Origin: Neisseriaceae bacterium TC5R-5
Lineage (GTDB): Bacteria; Pseudomonadota; Gammaproteobacteria; Burkholderiales; Chromobacteriaceae
DNA: 64,000 bases
Assembly: GCA_020830965.2 (NCBI GenBank)
Contig: JACCFC020000015.1
Coordinates: 1-64,000, forward strand
Reading direction: 5' to 3'
The translations under genes and the position numbers were made by a program. Position 1 is the stretch's first letter; every line of letters starts with the position of its first letter. Below are positions 46,540 to 54,959 of the stretch, in pieces. The notes below the pieces were generated by a model, which ran no database searches, was not told the origin of the DNA, and saw only the letters and a program-made list of their open reading frames with translations.

Positions 46540-46955
46540 ACGCACTGCTTGACTGGTTCCAACAACTGAGTCCGAGCAGCCTGGCGGATATCGACCGCTA
46601 CTACTGCGCCGATGCCACCTTCAAAGACCCGTTCAATGAAGTCCACCAGCGCGCGCACATTCAGGCCATCTTCCAGCATATGTTCCAGAATCTGCAGCAA
46701 CCCCGCTTCGTCATTCAGCAGCGCCTGCAAGAAAAACAGCAAGTTTTCGTCAGTTGGGACTTTCATTTCGGCTGGCGTGGCACCACCTTTACCATACATG
46801 GCGGCAGTCACTTACAACTCGACCCGCAAGGCCGCATCCGCCATCATCGCGACTACTGGGACAGCAGCGAAGAACTACTGCAAAAGCTGCCCCTCATCGG
46901 CCCCTTATTGCGTGCGCTGCACCGCAAAATGGCCACCAAACAGGACAACACATGA
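46467..46955 (+). CDS. NTF2-like (SnoaL-type) protein
   Basis: A 162-residue protein with a Pro/Ala/Thr-rich N terminus, then an NTF2-like cone domain (about 25-130): LLDWFQQLSPSSLADIDRYYCADATFKDPFNEVH, FVSWDFHFGW and HGGSHLQLDPQGRIRHHRDYWD. Catalytic or binding role unknown. It overlaps the SDR by 73 bases, unusually long, so the first 20 or so residues might not be translated if a later start is used, but no better start is visible. Confidence 0.78.
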   Translation: MAETTATPALPPAPATAEQAETTLDALLDWFQQLSPSSLADIDRYYCADATFKDPFNEVHQRAHIQAIFQHMFQNLQQPRFVIQQRLQEKQQVFVSWDFHFGWRGTTFTIHGGSHLQLDPQGRIRHHRDYWDSSEELLQKLPLIGPLLRALHRKMATKQDNT

Positions 46956-47503
46956 TGATTACCCCACACATCTGGCGCGCCCTTAGCCTGCTCGTCTTTA
47001 CCACCCTGGGCCTGGCCGCCTGCTCCACCACCCCACCCGCTGGCGTCACCCCAGTCACTGGCTTTGAACTAACACGCTATAGCGGCAAATGGTATGAAAT
47101 CGCCCGCCTCGACCACAGCTTTGAACGCGGCCTCGACAACGTCACCGCCCGCTATACCCCGCAAGCCAACGGCACTGTAGAAGTGCTCAACCGTGGTTAC
47201 GACAGCAAAGAGCAAAAATGGCATGACGCCACCGGCACAGCCCGCTTTAATGGCGCCAGCGACGTCGGCTCGCTCAAAGTGTCCTTCTTCGGCCCCTTCT
47301 ATGGTGGCTACCACATCGTCGCGCTTGATCCCGACTACCGCTGGGCCATGATCATCGGCCCCAACCCCGGCTATCTGTGGATACTCGCACGCGAACCCAA
47401 GCTGCCGGACAACATCCGCCAACAACTGCTACAACAAGCGAAAACCCTTGGCGTCGATACCCAACAACTCATCTGGGTAGAACAAAACCGTCAGGACAGC
47501 TAA
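46952..47503 (+). CDS. blc: Outer-membrane lipocalin (Blc-like)
   Basis: A 183-residue lipoprotein with signal peptide and lipobox LGLAACS, then the lipocalin domain: GFELTRYSGKWYEIARLDHSFERG (SCR1 with GxWYE), VTARYTPQANGTVEVLNRG, SFFGPFYGGYHIVALDP and WILAREPKLP. Blc proteins bind lysophospholipids and fatty acids and help membrane repair. The ATG overlaps the previous stop (ATGA). Last gene of the lipid-tailoring operon, which fits a role in handling modified lipids. Confidence 0.93.
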   Translation: MMITPHIWRALSLLVFTTLGLAACSTTPPAGVTPVTGFELTRYSGKWYEIARLDHSFERGLDNVTARYTPQANGTVEVLNRGYDSKEQKWHDATGTARFNGASDVGSLKVSFFGPFYGGYHIVALDPDYRWAMIIGPNPGYLWILAREPKLPDNIRQQLLQQAKTLGVDTQQLIWVEQNRQDS

Positions 47504-47518
47504 TACGGCACCCATCAC

Positions 47519-47547
47519 CTGGCAGCCAAGGCTTTCTTGCCTGCCAG
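47519..47547 (+). terminator. Hairpin after the lipocalin gene
   Basis: CTGGCAG pairs with CTGCCAG (seven bases) across a fifteen-base loop, sixteen bases past the lipocalin stop. No U run follows, so it is at best a weak terminator or RNA 3'-end stabiliser. Confidence 0.4.
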
Positions 47548-47635
47548 TCACAACTGTTCTACCGCTCCATCTATTTTTCCTGCACCGGCCCGGTGCTAAG
47601 ATGCCGCCATTCCCACACATCAAGACCAATTCATC

Positions 47636-48217
47636 ATGAGCAATATTCTGATCATCAATGCCAAAAAAGACTTTGGCCACTCTAAAGGTGCCCTCAACCA
47701 AACACTAAGCGATGTCGCCGCCGAAGTGCTGCAACAGCAAGGCCATAGCGTTCAGGTCACCGTCGTGGACGACGGCTACGATATTGAGGCCGAAGTCGCA
47801 AAATACCTGTGGGCCGACACGGTCATTTACCAGATGCCCGGCTGGTGGATGGGCGCACCGTGGATACTGAAGAAATACATGGACGAAGTGTTTACCGCTG
47901 GCCACGGCAGCCTGTATCAGAGCGATGGCCGCAGCCGTAGCGACCTCAACAAACACTATGGCTCCGGTGGTTTGATTCAGGGTAAAACCTATATGCTCTC
48001 GCTCACTTGGAACGCTCCGCTGGCCGCGTTTGACGAGCCCGATCAGTTCTTCCACGGCGTCGGCGTGGATGGCGTTTACCTGCCCTTCCACAAAGCTAAC
48101 CAGTTCCTCGGCATGCAAGCGCTGCCTACCTTTATCTGTAACGATGTCATCAAAGCCCCGGCAATCGACAGCGATATCGCCCGCTACCGTCAACACCTCA
48201 ATACCGTATTTGCCTAA
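47636..48217 (+). CDS. mdaB: MdaB-like NAD(P)H:quinone reductase
   Basis: A 193-residue flavodoxin-fold FAD enzyme. MSNILIINAKKDFGHSKGALN is the FAD pyrophosphate loop, and VIYQMPGWWMGAPWILKKYMDEV is the WWMGAP motif diagnostic of MdaB. It reduces quinones by two electrons and protects against oxidative stress. It sits between the lipocalin operon and a MAPEG gene; a separate promoter is likely in the 132-base gap. Confidence 0.94.
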   Translation: MSNILIINAKKDFGHSKGALNQTLSDVAAEVLQQQGHSVQVTVVDDGYDIEAEVAKYLWADTVIYQMPGWWMGAPWILKKYMDEVFTAGHGSLYQSDGRSRSDLNKHYGSGGLIQGKTYMLSLTWNAPLAAFDEPDQFFHGVGVDGVYLPFHKANQFLGMQALPTFICNDVIKAPAIDSDIARYRQHLNTVFA

Positions 48218-48418
48218 AGCACCAATCTTCCGATTGCAGAGGGGTCTTTATTGGCCCCTGCAAACTCCGTCACAATCGCTGCATTCATCGCGTTTTTTCA
48301 TCAAATTTCATTTATAACGAGGGCAGCCTGTTGCTTGATGCAGGCAGCGCTCACGCCCGCGCATCAGACGTGTTAGGTATACTGTGTTGTCATTCCTTTA
48401 TTTGAAAGGCTATCTACC

Positions 48419-48820
48419 ATGTTTCCAATTACCGCTGTGTTTGCTGCTGTCTTTACCATCATGTTTATTAAGCTGGCGTTTAACGTTATCCAGCTGCGAC
48501 GGCAGCATAAGGTCGTCTTGGGTGATGGTGGGATAGATGAGCTGACAAAGGCCATGCGCGCGCATGGCAATTTTGCCGAGTATGTGCCGATCGGGCTGGT
48601 GCTGATGGCTTGCCTAGAAGGTAATGCTGCACCGTTTTGGCTATTAATCAGCCTAGGGGTGATTTTATGGCTTGGACGGTTGCTGCACGCCAGAGGGATG
48701 CACGATACGCCACCCAATTTTCGCCAGCGGGTAGGCGGCATGCAATTAACCTTTGCCTCCCTGGGCTTACTGGCAGCGTCGAATGTGATTTGGCTGGCTT
48801 GCCGGAACTGGCCAAACTAA
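48419..48820 (+). CDS. MAPEG-family membrane protein
   Basis: A 133-residue four-helix inner-membrane protein. AVFAAVFTIMFIKLAFNVI is helix 1, then RRQHKVVLGDGG and the MAPEG signature MRAHGNFAEYVPIGLVLM, GRLLHARGM and the last helix. Relatives include microsomal glutathione transferase-type proteins; the bacterial YecN-like group has no proven substrate. AAGG precedes the ATG. Confidence 0.9.
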   Translation: MFPITAVFAAVFTIMFIKLAFNVIQLRRQHKVVLGDGGIDELTKAMRAHGNFAEYVPIGLVLMACLEGNAAPFWLLISLGVILWLGRLLHARGMHDTPPNFRQRVGGMQLTFASLGLLAASNVIWLACRNWPN

Positions 48821-48913
48821 GCGGCGGCCTCCCGTCACCCCCCACCGCTACGCCTGACGGTGTAAACTCTCGCTTTTCTTTCGCGCTTGCCGCGCTGTAC
48901 TGGAGTCATCGCC

Positions 48914-50227
48914 ATGTACTCTTCCCATGCTGAACGTCGTCGCCAATTGCTGTCCTCCATTGGCAATAGTCTTGCCGTGCTGCCTACCGCGCCGCAACAG
49001 TTACGTAATGCCGACACCCACCACCCTTATCGTGCGGATAGTTATTTTTTGTATTTGACCGGCTTTCATGAGCCGGAAGCCGTGCTGGTACTGGATGGGG
49101 TGCGCGGTAAAAGTGTGTTGTTTTGTCGGGATAAAGATGCGCAGCGCGAGTTGTGGGAGGGCTTTTGCTTTGGCCCGCAGGCTGCCGCCGAGGTATTTGG
49201 TTTTGATGAGGCTTATAGCCTGAGCGAGTTGGAGACACGACTATGTGACTGGTTGCCAGCCAGCGAGCAGTTGTGGTGGCCGTTGGGGCGGAATAATACT
49301 TTTGATCAGCAGGTGTATGGCTGGCTGCACAGTGTGCGGCAGCAGGTACGCCAAGGTGAGCAGCCACCGGCCTGTTATGGCGATATCTATGCTTTGCTGG
49401 ATGAGATGCGGGTGGTGAAAGATGCGCAGGAGATCGCGCTACTGCGCCGCGCCGGGCAGATTTCTGCGGCCGGTCATGTCCAGGCGATGCGTAGCACGCG
49501 CCCAGGTCAGTATGAGTATGAGGTAGAGGCCGAGTTATTACATAGTTTTGTGCGTCAGGGCGCGCGCTATCCGGCGTATGAGAGCATTGTTGCCGGCGGC
49601 GATAATGCTTGTACTTTGCATTACTGTGCCAATAATGCCTGCCTGCGCGATGGCGATTTATTGCTGATCGATGCCGGTTGTGAATGGGAAGGCTATGCCG
49701 GCGATATCAGCCGCACCTTTCCGGTAAATGGCCGTTTTAGCGGGCCGCAGCGTGATCTCTATCAAATAGTATTAGCGGCGCAATTGGCGGCGATTGCCAC
49801 GATCAAACCCGGTGCTTTGTGGCATGAGCCGGGCGATGCCGCCTTGCAGGTACTGGTACAGGGGATGCTGGATCTGAAACTACTGCACGGCAGTGTGCAG
49901 GGGGTGATTGATTCTGGCGCTTACCGACAGTTTTATATGCACGGCGTCGGTCATTTCATTGGCCTGGATGTGCATGATGTTGGCGCGCGCAAGCTGGCTG
50001 GCCAGTGGCGGCGCTTGCAGGCAGGGATGTGTACCACGGTGGAGCCCGGCCTATATATCCACCCGGACGATAAGGTACCGACAGCCTTCCATCACATCGG
50101 CATTCGTATTGAAGATGATGTACTGGTAACAGCAAATGGGAACGAGGTGTATACCGCCGATGTACCGAAAGAGATTGCTGATATTGAAGCGCTGATGGCG
50201 GAGGGAAGACAAGATGCCAAGCCATAG
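48914..50227 (+). CDS. pepP: Xaa-Pro aminopeptidase P
   Basis: A 437-residue di-metal (Mn) aminopeptidase with pita-bread fold, removing residues before proline. Metal ligands are Asp in LIDAGCEWEGYAGDISRTFP, His in GVGHFIGLDVHDVG, Glu in TTVEPGLYI and Glu in GIRIEDDVLVT. GGAG lies nine bases before the ATG at 48914, so a longer TTG-start frame is rejected. It overlaps ubiH by 14 bases: pepP-ubiH-ubi is the standard proteobacterial order. Confidence 0.97.
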   Translation: MYSSHAERRRQLLSSIGNSLAVLPTAPQQLRNADTHHPYRADSYFLYLTGFHEPEAVLVLDGVRGKSVLFCRDKDAQRELWEGFCFGPQAAAEVFGFDEAYSLSELETRLCDWLPASEQLWWPLGRNNTFDQQVYGWLHSVRQQVRQGEQPPACYGDIYALLDEMRVVKDAQEIALLRRAGQISAAGHVQAMRSTRPGQYEYEVEAELLHSFVRQGARYPAYESIVAGGDNACTLHYCANNACLRDGDLLLIDAGCEWEGYAGDISRTFPVNGRFSGPQRDLYQIVLAAQLAAIATIKPGALWHEPGDAALQVLVQGMLDLKLLHGSVQGVIDSGAYRQFYMHGVGHFIGLDVHDVGARKLAGQWRRLQAGMCTTVEPGLYIHPDDKVPTAFHHIGIRIEDDVLVTANGNEVYTADVPKEIADIEALMAEGRQDAKP

Positions 50228-51383
50228 TGAGCACGCTGAGGTCATTGTCGTCGGTGGCGGGCCGGTGGGAGCACTGGCCGCGCTGCAGCTGGCGCAGGCT
50301 GGCCGTCAGGTGTTGTTATTGGAAGCCCGTGCCCGCGATGAAATCGTTGCCGATACGCGCGCGGTGGCTTTGTCTTGGCATAGCCAGCAGCAGTTGGCGG
50401 CGGCAGGGGCTTGGTCGGCAGCGCTGCCCGCGACATTTATTGATCGTGTGCATGTATCGCAGCAGGGCTGTTTTGGTCGCACCTTGATTCAGCGCGAGGA
50501 TTTACAACTGCCGCATCTGGGGGTGGTGGTAGATTACCCGCTGTTGCTGGCCAGCCTGCAGCGCGCACTGGAGCATTCTGGCGTGCAGCTACGCTGGCAA
50601 AGCCGGGTACAAGCGGTGCAGAGTTTGAGTCAATACGCCAGCGTGCAACTGAGTTCGCCCCAAGGCAGTAGCACTCGCCTGACGGCACGACTGGTCGTGC
50701 TGGCCGAAGGCGGGACGCTGGCCGAGCAGTTGCCAGGCATTCGCCGTTTGCAACATGATTATCAGCAATGTGCGTTACTGGCCCAGCTCAGCACCGAGCA
50801 AGCACCACAGGGTATTGCCTATGAGCGTTTTGCCGATGATGGGCCGTTGGCGCTGTTACCACATGGCGATGGCTTTATGCTGGTCTGGACGCGGAGTGCC
50901 GCTGATGCCGCCGCGCTGCAGCAAGCCGACGAGGCAACCGTGCTGGCGGCCTTGCAAGCAGCAGTGGGCGAACGCCATGGCCGTTTATTGGCGCTGGGGG
51001 CTCGCAGCAGCTTCCCGCTAGTCTTACGCCAACTGAATCGGGTAGTCAGTGGCCGCGTGGTGATGATAGGTAATGCCGCGCAAACGCTGCATCCGGTAGC
51101 GGCCCAGGGGCTGAATCTGGGCATACGTGATGCCGGTGGTCTGCTGGCAGCACTGGCTGATGCCCGCGATCCTGGCGCGGCCACGGTACTGGCGCACTAT
51201 GCAGTCAGCCGTCAACGCGACAGCCGCGCCGTGGTGGGTTTTACCCATGGCCTGATCAAATTGTTCGAGCAGCAGCCACCCTTGTTAAAAGGCTTGCGCG
51301 GCATGGGTATGAATGCGCTGGATCTGCTGCCGCCATTACGCCGCAAGTTTGCCGAGCATCTGGTGTTTGGGGTATCCGCATGA
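50214..51383 (+). CDS. ubiH: 2-octaprenyl-6-methoxyphenol hydroxylase (UbiH)
   Basis: A 389-residue FAD monooxygenase of ubiquinone synthesis. The Rossmann motif is VIVVGGGPVGALAALQLA, the DTRAVALSW region follows, and the second FAD motif reads GNAAQTLHPVAAQGLNLGIRD, where UbiH proteins have GNAAQ rather than the usual GDAAH. It should hydroxylate the C6 position of the ring. It overlaps pepP at the start and the next hydroxylase at the end (ATGA). Confidence 0.95.
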   Translation: MPSHSEHAEVIVVGGGPVGALAALQLAQAGRQVLLLEARARDEIVADTRAVALSWHSQQQLAAAGAWSAALPATFIDRVHVSQQGCFGRTLIQREDLQLPHLGVVVDYPLLLASLQRALEHSGVQLRWQSRVQAVQSLSQYASVQLSSPQGSSTRLTARLVVLAEGGTLAEQLPGIRRLQHDYQQCALLAQLSTEQAPQGIAYERFADDGPLALLPHGDGFMLVWTRSAADAAALQQADEATVLAALQAAVGERHGRLLALGARSSFPLVLRQLNRVVSGRVVMIGNAAQTLHPVAAQGLNLGIRDAGGLLAALADARDPGAATVLAHYAVSRQRDSRAVVGFTHGLIKLFEQQPPLLKGLRGMGMNALDLLPPLRRKFAEHLVFGVSA

Positions 51384-52537
51384 ACGAGAATTTTTATGAT
51401 GTGATCGTGGTGGGGGCCGGTCTGGTCGGCGCTAGCCTGGCCTTGGCGCTCAACCACGCTGGCAAGCGGGTCGCGCTGCTGGAAGGCAAGCCGCCCATGA
51501 GCGAAGATTTACAGCAGGGCTGGGATGCGCGCATCTATGCGATAAGCCCGGCCAATCGCCATTTTTTACAGCAATTATCCGCCTGGCCCGGCAGCGAGCG
51601 TATTGGCAGCGTGCAAGGTATGCAGGTATATGGTGATGCGGGTGGTGAGATTGCGTTTAGCGCCAGCGATGCGGGCACCCGTGCCGAAGCGCTGGCCTGG
51701 ATAGTCGAGAATCGCTGGCTGCTAGCCACGCTACAACAGCAGTTGCAGGCCAGCAACGTAGATTGCCTGTTCGGCACGCAGGCCAGCCATTTGCAGACGG
51801 ATGCACGCGGAGCACAGCTTGAGCTGGCGGATGGCCGCAGCTTGCGCGCGGCGCTGATTGTGGGGGCCGATGGGGCGAATTCCTGGGTACGACAGCAGTT
51901 GGCGATGACCACTCAAGTGAAGCCTTATCAGCAAAGCGGTGTGGTGGCCAACTTTAACTGCGAGCGGCCACATGGTCAGATCGCACGTCAGTGGTTTACC
52001 GGCGGTAGCATCCTCGCCTGGTTACCGATGGCCGGGAACCGAATCTCTATTGTCTGGTCAAGCCCACAACCGGCTGCTTTACTGGCGCTGGATGCTGGTA
52101 CCCTGGCCAATACCGTGGCCGCCGCCGGTGCTAATGCGCTAGGTCAGTTGGAGCAGATCACCCCCCCCGCTGCCTTTGCATTACGGCTGCAGCAAAGTCA
52201 GAGCATGGTCGCGGAGCGGGTGGCACTGGTGGGCGATGCGGCCCACACCGTCCATCCGCTAGCAGGTCAAGGGGTCAATCTCGGCTTTCAGGATGCGGCA
52301 CAATTGGCTTTACTGATACAAGGTGCGCCTGATGCTGGCGACTGGCTGTTACTGCGGCGCTATCAGCGCCAGCGCAGCGAAGCAGTGACGCTGATGCAAC
52401 AAGGCTGCGATGGCTTGTACCAGCTCTTTCACAGCAAGCTACCGGGGCTGTCCTGGCTGCGTAATACCGGTTTAAGCCTTACCAACCGTTTAAGCCCGCT
52501 CAAACGGCAACTTGCCCGCCAAGCGATTGGCTACTGA
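51380..52537 (+). CDS. UbiI/UbiF/UbiM-family ubiquinone hydroxylase
   Basis: A 385-residue FAD monooxygenase: VIVVGAGLVGASLALAL at the N terminus, DARIYAISPAN in the substrate region, and GDAAHTVHPLAGQGVNLGF as the C-terminal FAD motif. It belongs to the UbiH/UbiF/VisC family, but which ring carbon it hydroxylates (C5, C7 or several) cannot be decided by eye. It starts inside the ubiH stop codon. The operon position equals that of ubiI (visC) in enterobacteria. Confidence 0.93.
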   Translation: MNENFYDVIVVGAGLVGASLALALNHAGKRVALLEGKPPMSEDLQQGWDARIYAISPANRHFLQQLSAWPGSERIGSVQGMQVYGDAGGEIAFSASDAGTRAEALAWIVENRWLLATLQQQLQASNVDCLFGTQASHLQTDARGAQLELADGRSLRAALIVGADGANSWVRQQLAMTTQVKPYQQSGVVANFNCERPHGQIARQWFTGGSILAWLPMAGNRISIVWSSPQPAALLALDAGTLANTVAAAGANALGQLEQITPPAAFALRLQQSQSMVAERVALVGDAAHTVHPLAGQGVNLGFQDAAQLALLIQGAPDAGDWLLLRRYQRQRSEAVTLMQQGCDGLYQLFHSKLPGLSWLRNTGLSLTNRLSPLKRQLARQAIGY

Positions 52538-52557
52538 CTCTTTTAGGATACTCACAG

Positions 52558-53292
52558 ATGAAGCAACACCTTAAAACCCTCGCCCTGGCCAGCTCGGTGC
52601 TGATGACATTGGCCGCTTGTTCCCAGGCAGCCAGCACCAGCAATACCGATGAGATCAAGCAGGCATTTGAAAAGCAATTTCCTAATCGCAAAGTCAACAC
52701 CATCACGCCTACCCCAGTGGCAGGTATTTATGAAATCGTGGTAGAGGGTAAGCAGGTGGTATACAGCACCGCCGATGCCAATTATCTGTTTGTCGGTGAT
52801 CTGATTGATGCGACCAAAAAAGAAAGCTTGACCGAAAAAACGACGGCCGAGCTCAACAAGGTGGACTTCAACAACCTACCTTTGCAGCACGCCATCAAAG
52901 AAGTGCGTGGCAACGGTCAACGCAAGCTGGCGATTTTCTCCGACCCGGATTGCCCCTTCTGTAAAAAGCTGGAGCACGAAGGCCTGAAAGATCTCAATAA
53001 TGTCACCATCTACACCTTCCTCTACCCACTCACTGAGTTGCATCCGGATGCAATGCGCAAATCACAGCAGATTATGTGTTCTGCCAATCCACTCAAGGCC
53101 TGGAACAGTTTTATGCGCGAAGGCAAAGCGCTCAGTGGCGCCACCAACTGCAGCACCCCACTGGCAGAGATTCAAGCCCTGGGTAATAAGCTGGGTATTC
53201 GCGGCACCCCCGCGCTGATCTTCAGCAGCGGTCAGTTGATTCCCGGAGCAATTGATGGCGCACAAATCGAACAATTGCTCAGCAGCAAGTAA
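52558..53292 (+). CDS. dsbC: Thiol:disulfide interchange protein DsbC
   Basis: A 244-residue periplasmic disulphide isomerase. The N-terminal dimerisation region (about 30-90) has the PVAGIYEIVVEGKQVVYSTADANYL-type pattern, and the thioredoxin domain has the catalytic CPFC in FSDPDCPFCKKLE, with a second cysteine pair (IMC, NC) and cis-Pro in GIRGTPALIF. The signal ends LMTLAACSQAA, which fits a lipobox (LAAC) as well as an Ala-x-Ala site. AGGA precedes the ATG. Confidence 0.95.
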   Translation: MKQHLKTLALASSVLMTLAACSQAASTSNTDEIKQAFEKQFPNRKVNTITPTPVAGIYEIVVEGKQVVYSTADANYLFVGDLIDATKKESLTEKTTAELNKVDFNNLPLQHAIKEVRGNGQRKLAIFSDPDCPFCKKLEHEGLKDLNNVTIYTFLYPLTELHPDAMRKSQQIMCSANPLKAWNSFMREGKALSGATNCSTPLAEIQALGNKLGIRGTPALIFSSGQLIPGAIDGAQIEQLLSSK

Positions 53293-53316
53293 GTCGTACT
53301 CACGAGGCTGAGCGCA

Positions 53317-53910
53317 ATGAACTGGCAGCAGCGGCCAAGCAGCGAGCGCCTGCAATGGATGCTGATCTGTGCGCTGCTCTTGCACGGCCTGCTGCTGTTT
53401 ACGCCGCTACCGGCCGGCAAGCTGACCGGGCAAAGCCAGAGTCTGAGCGTGCGCTTGCTAAGTACTCCCCCTGCCGAACCCGCTATTAGCTCCCGCGCCA
53501 TCATGCTCAGCCCAGCAGCCTGGCAGGGCGCCAGTGTCAGTGCCACCACTAACTATCCTCCCCCACTCAAATCAGCACCCCAGCTGGGCCTGGATGTTTA
53601 CTATCCCGCCAGTGAGCTGCAACGACTGGCCGAACCCATCGCACCGATTGAATTTCCCGACTTACTCGGTGAATGGGGACGGCGGGTGGAGATTCAGCTG
53701 AAGCTCTACATTAATGAACAAGGCAGCGTCGATGCGGTTCAGTTGATCAGCGCCAAACCCGCCGGCAGCGAACAATCCATTCTGCCGCTGCTGCAAAGCA
53801 CCCGGTTTACCCCGGCGCAAAAGGATGGCATCGCGGTGAAGAGCTATAAGATTATCCGCATTGAGCCAGAGAGAGCACTCGACCAGGCGGTGAGTGCGAC
53901 GGGGAAGTAA
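53317..53910 (+). CDS. TonB-like energy transducer or periplasmic protein
   Basis: A 197-residue protein with one N-terminal membrane helix (LQWMLICALLLHGLLLFTPL) and a periplasmic domain ending in a TonB_C-type fold: RRVEIQLKLYINEQGSVDAVQLISAKPAGSE... LLQSTRFTPAQKDGIAVKSY. The Pro-rich spacer of true TonB is short, and no exbB/exbD lies nearby, so it may be a TonB paralogue or a TonB-like outer-membrane support protein. GAGG precedes the ATG. It follows dsbC by 24 bases. Confidence 0.72.
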   Translation: MNWQQRPSSERLQWMLICALLLHGLLLFTPLPAGKLTGQSQSLSVRLLSTPPAEPAISSRAIMLSPAAWQGASVSATTNYPPPLKSAPQLGLDVYYPASELQRLAEPIAPIEFPDLLGEWGRRVEIQLKLYINEQGSVDAVQLISAKPAGSEQSILPLLQSTRFTPAQKDGIAVKSYKIIRIEPERALDQAVSATGK

Positions 53911-53937
53911 GGTTCTTACGCTATATCGCGATCAGGC

Positions 53938-54058
53938 CTTAGAGCCGCGCTAACAAAACCTCGAAGAGCTCCTGAGCCGAGGGGTGCTGACGCAAACAGT
54001 TCAAGTGATACGGCAAGGAGGCGCAACGCTGGATCAGGGTGTTTGTAGCGGATCTAAG
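53938..54058. repeat. Dispersed ~120-bp inverted-repeat element, copy 2
   Basis: Same element as 27543-27661. The left end CTTAGAGCCGCGCTAACAAA is an imperfect inverted copy of the right end GTTTGTAGCGGATCTAAG. The block TACGGCAAGGAGGCGC is identical in both copies. The right terminal repeat includes the TAG stop codon of the minus-strand hepT gene (54054-54056). It lies 27 bases after the TonB-like gene, so it separates two genes whose transcripts converge. Confidence 0.85.
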
Positions 54059-54476
54059 TCTGCGTGGTATCCCGTAGCAATACTGCCTGGCTGTATTGCA
54101 GAAACTCATCTAGATGTTGCGTGATGATGCTGACGGTAATGGGCAGTTGCAGCGCCTGGTAATCATGCACGGCGATATTGCGAAAACCCACCATGCGTTT
54201 CAGCTTATCGGCCAAGGCAGCATCAATCCAGGCACCTTGTGCCAACAGGGCAAACACATCGCGCGCACTCTGCGGCACGCCCAGTCGTTCACGCCGTATC
54301 AGATGTTGCCCCATATCCAGTGCTGCCTCGCAAGCGCGCTGGATATTAAGGATGGCAGCATCTTGCCGGGTAAAGTCCGTAGCAAACGTAGCGGGGTGGC
54401 GGGCATATTCTTCACGCGCCCGCGCCACGCAGCGTTCAATAGTAGCGGCTTTATTGATCAGTACATCATCGACCAT
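54054..54476 (-). CDS. hepT: HepT-like HEPN toxin
   Basis: A 140-residue all-helical HEPN protein with the RNase motif Rx4H in VGFRNIAVHDYQAL, and LNIQRACEAALDMGQHLI in the first conserved helix. In type VII systems HepT cleaves RNA and is silenced when MntA AMPylates the Tyr of the RNIAVHDY-type motif. AAAGGGA precedes the ATG at 54476, so the longer frame is rejected. It overlaps mntA by eleven bases. Its last codons reach into a dispersed repeat that supplies the stop. Confidence 0.87.
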   Translation of the reverse strand: MVDDVLINKAATIERCVARAREEYARHPATFATDFTRQDAAILNIQRACEAALDMGQHLIRRERLGVPQSARDVFALLAQGAWIDAALADKLKRMVGFRNIAVHDYQALQLPITVSIITQHLDEFLQYSQAVLLRDTTQT

Positions 54477-54864
54477 AAATTGTCCCTTTAGCTTGAATAT
54501 CGGCCAGCACTCCCGCGCGGGCAGTATCCAATGCCGTTTTTTCACTCAGTATCGCCACTTCAAAAAGCGTCGCCTGAAGCTCGTCGGCAGCCCACCAGCG
54601 TTGACCGGTGGTGACAATCTGGTATTGCATCACGGTACTGGCCGCACGCAGGTCGAGCAAATCGACAGCAACACCGATTTGATCAGCCAACTCGCCTGCC
54701 AGCTCAAACAAGGTCAGCGGCTCAGCATAAGCGGCTACCAGCACTGCCAGATCAAGATCACTATCCAAACGTGCGGTGCGCTGTACCCGGCTACCAAAAG
54801 CATAAATGGCTAATAGATTGGGGAGTTTAGCGCGCAGGATTTGTACCATAGCCTTCTGCTTCAT
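54466..54864 (-). CDS. mntA: MntA-like nucleotidyltransferase antitoxin
   Basis: A 132-residue minimal nucleotidyltransferase. The catalytic motif is GSRVQRTARLDSDLDLAVL, the GSx10DxD pattern, with a third acidic residue later in VDLLDL. MntA transfers AMP groups to HepT and so blocks the toxin. GAGG lies before the ATG at 54864; the extra upstream frame has no support. Upstream of hepT on the same strand, as in the known MntA/HepT order. Confidence 0.87.
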   Translation of the reverse strand: MKQKAMVQILRAKLPNLLAIYAFGSRVQRTARLDSDLDLAVLVAAYAEPLTLFELAGELADQIGVAVDLLDLRAASTVMQYQIVTTGQRWWAADELQATLFEVAILSEKTALDTARAGVLADIQAKGTIYGR

Positions 54865-54959
54865 CACACCACCTCTATTGTTATACCGCATAAAAAACGC
54901 CAGCAACCCTCTGTTGCCGGCGTTTGTGACAAGCGACCTCAAGGGAACGCTAAGCCGCC

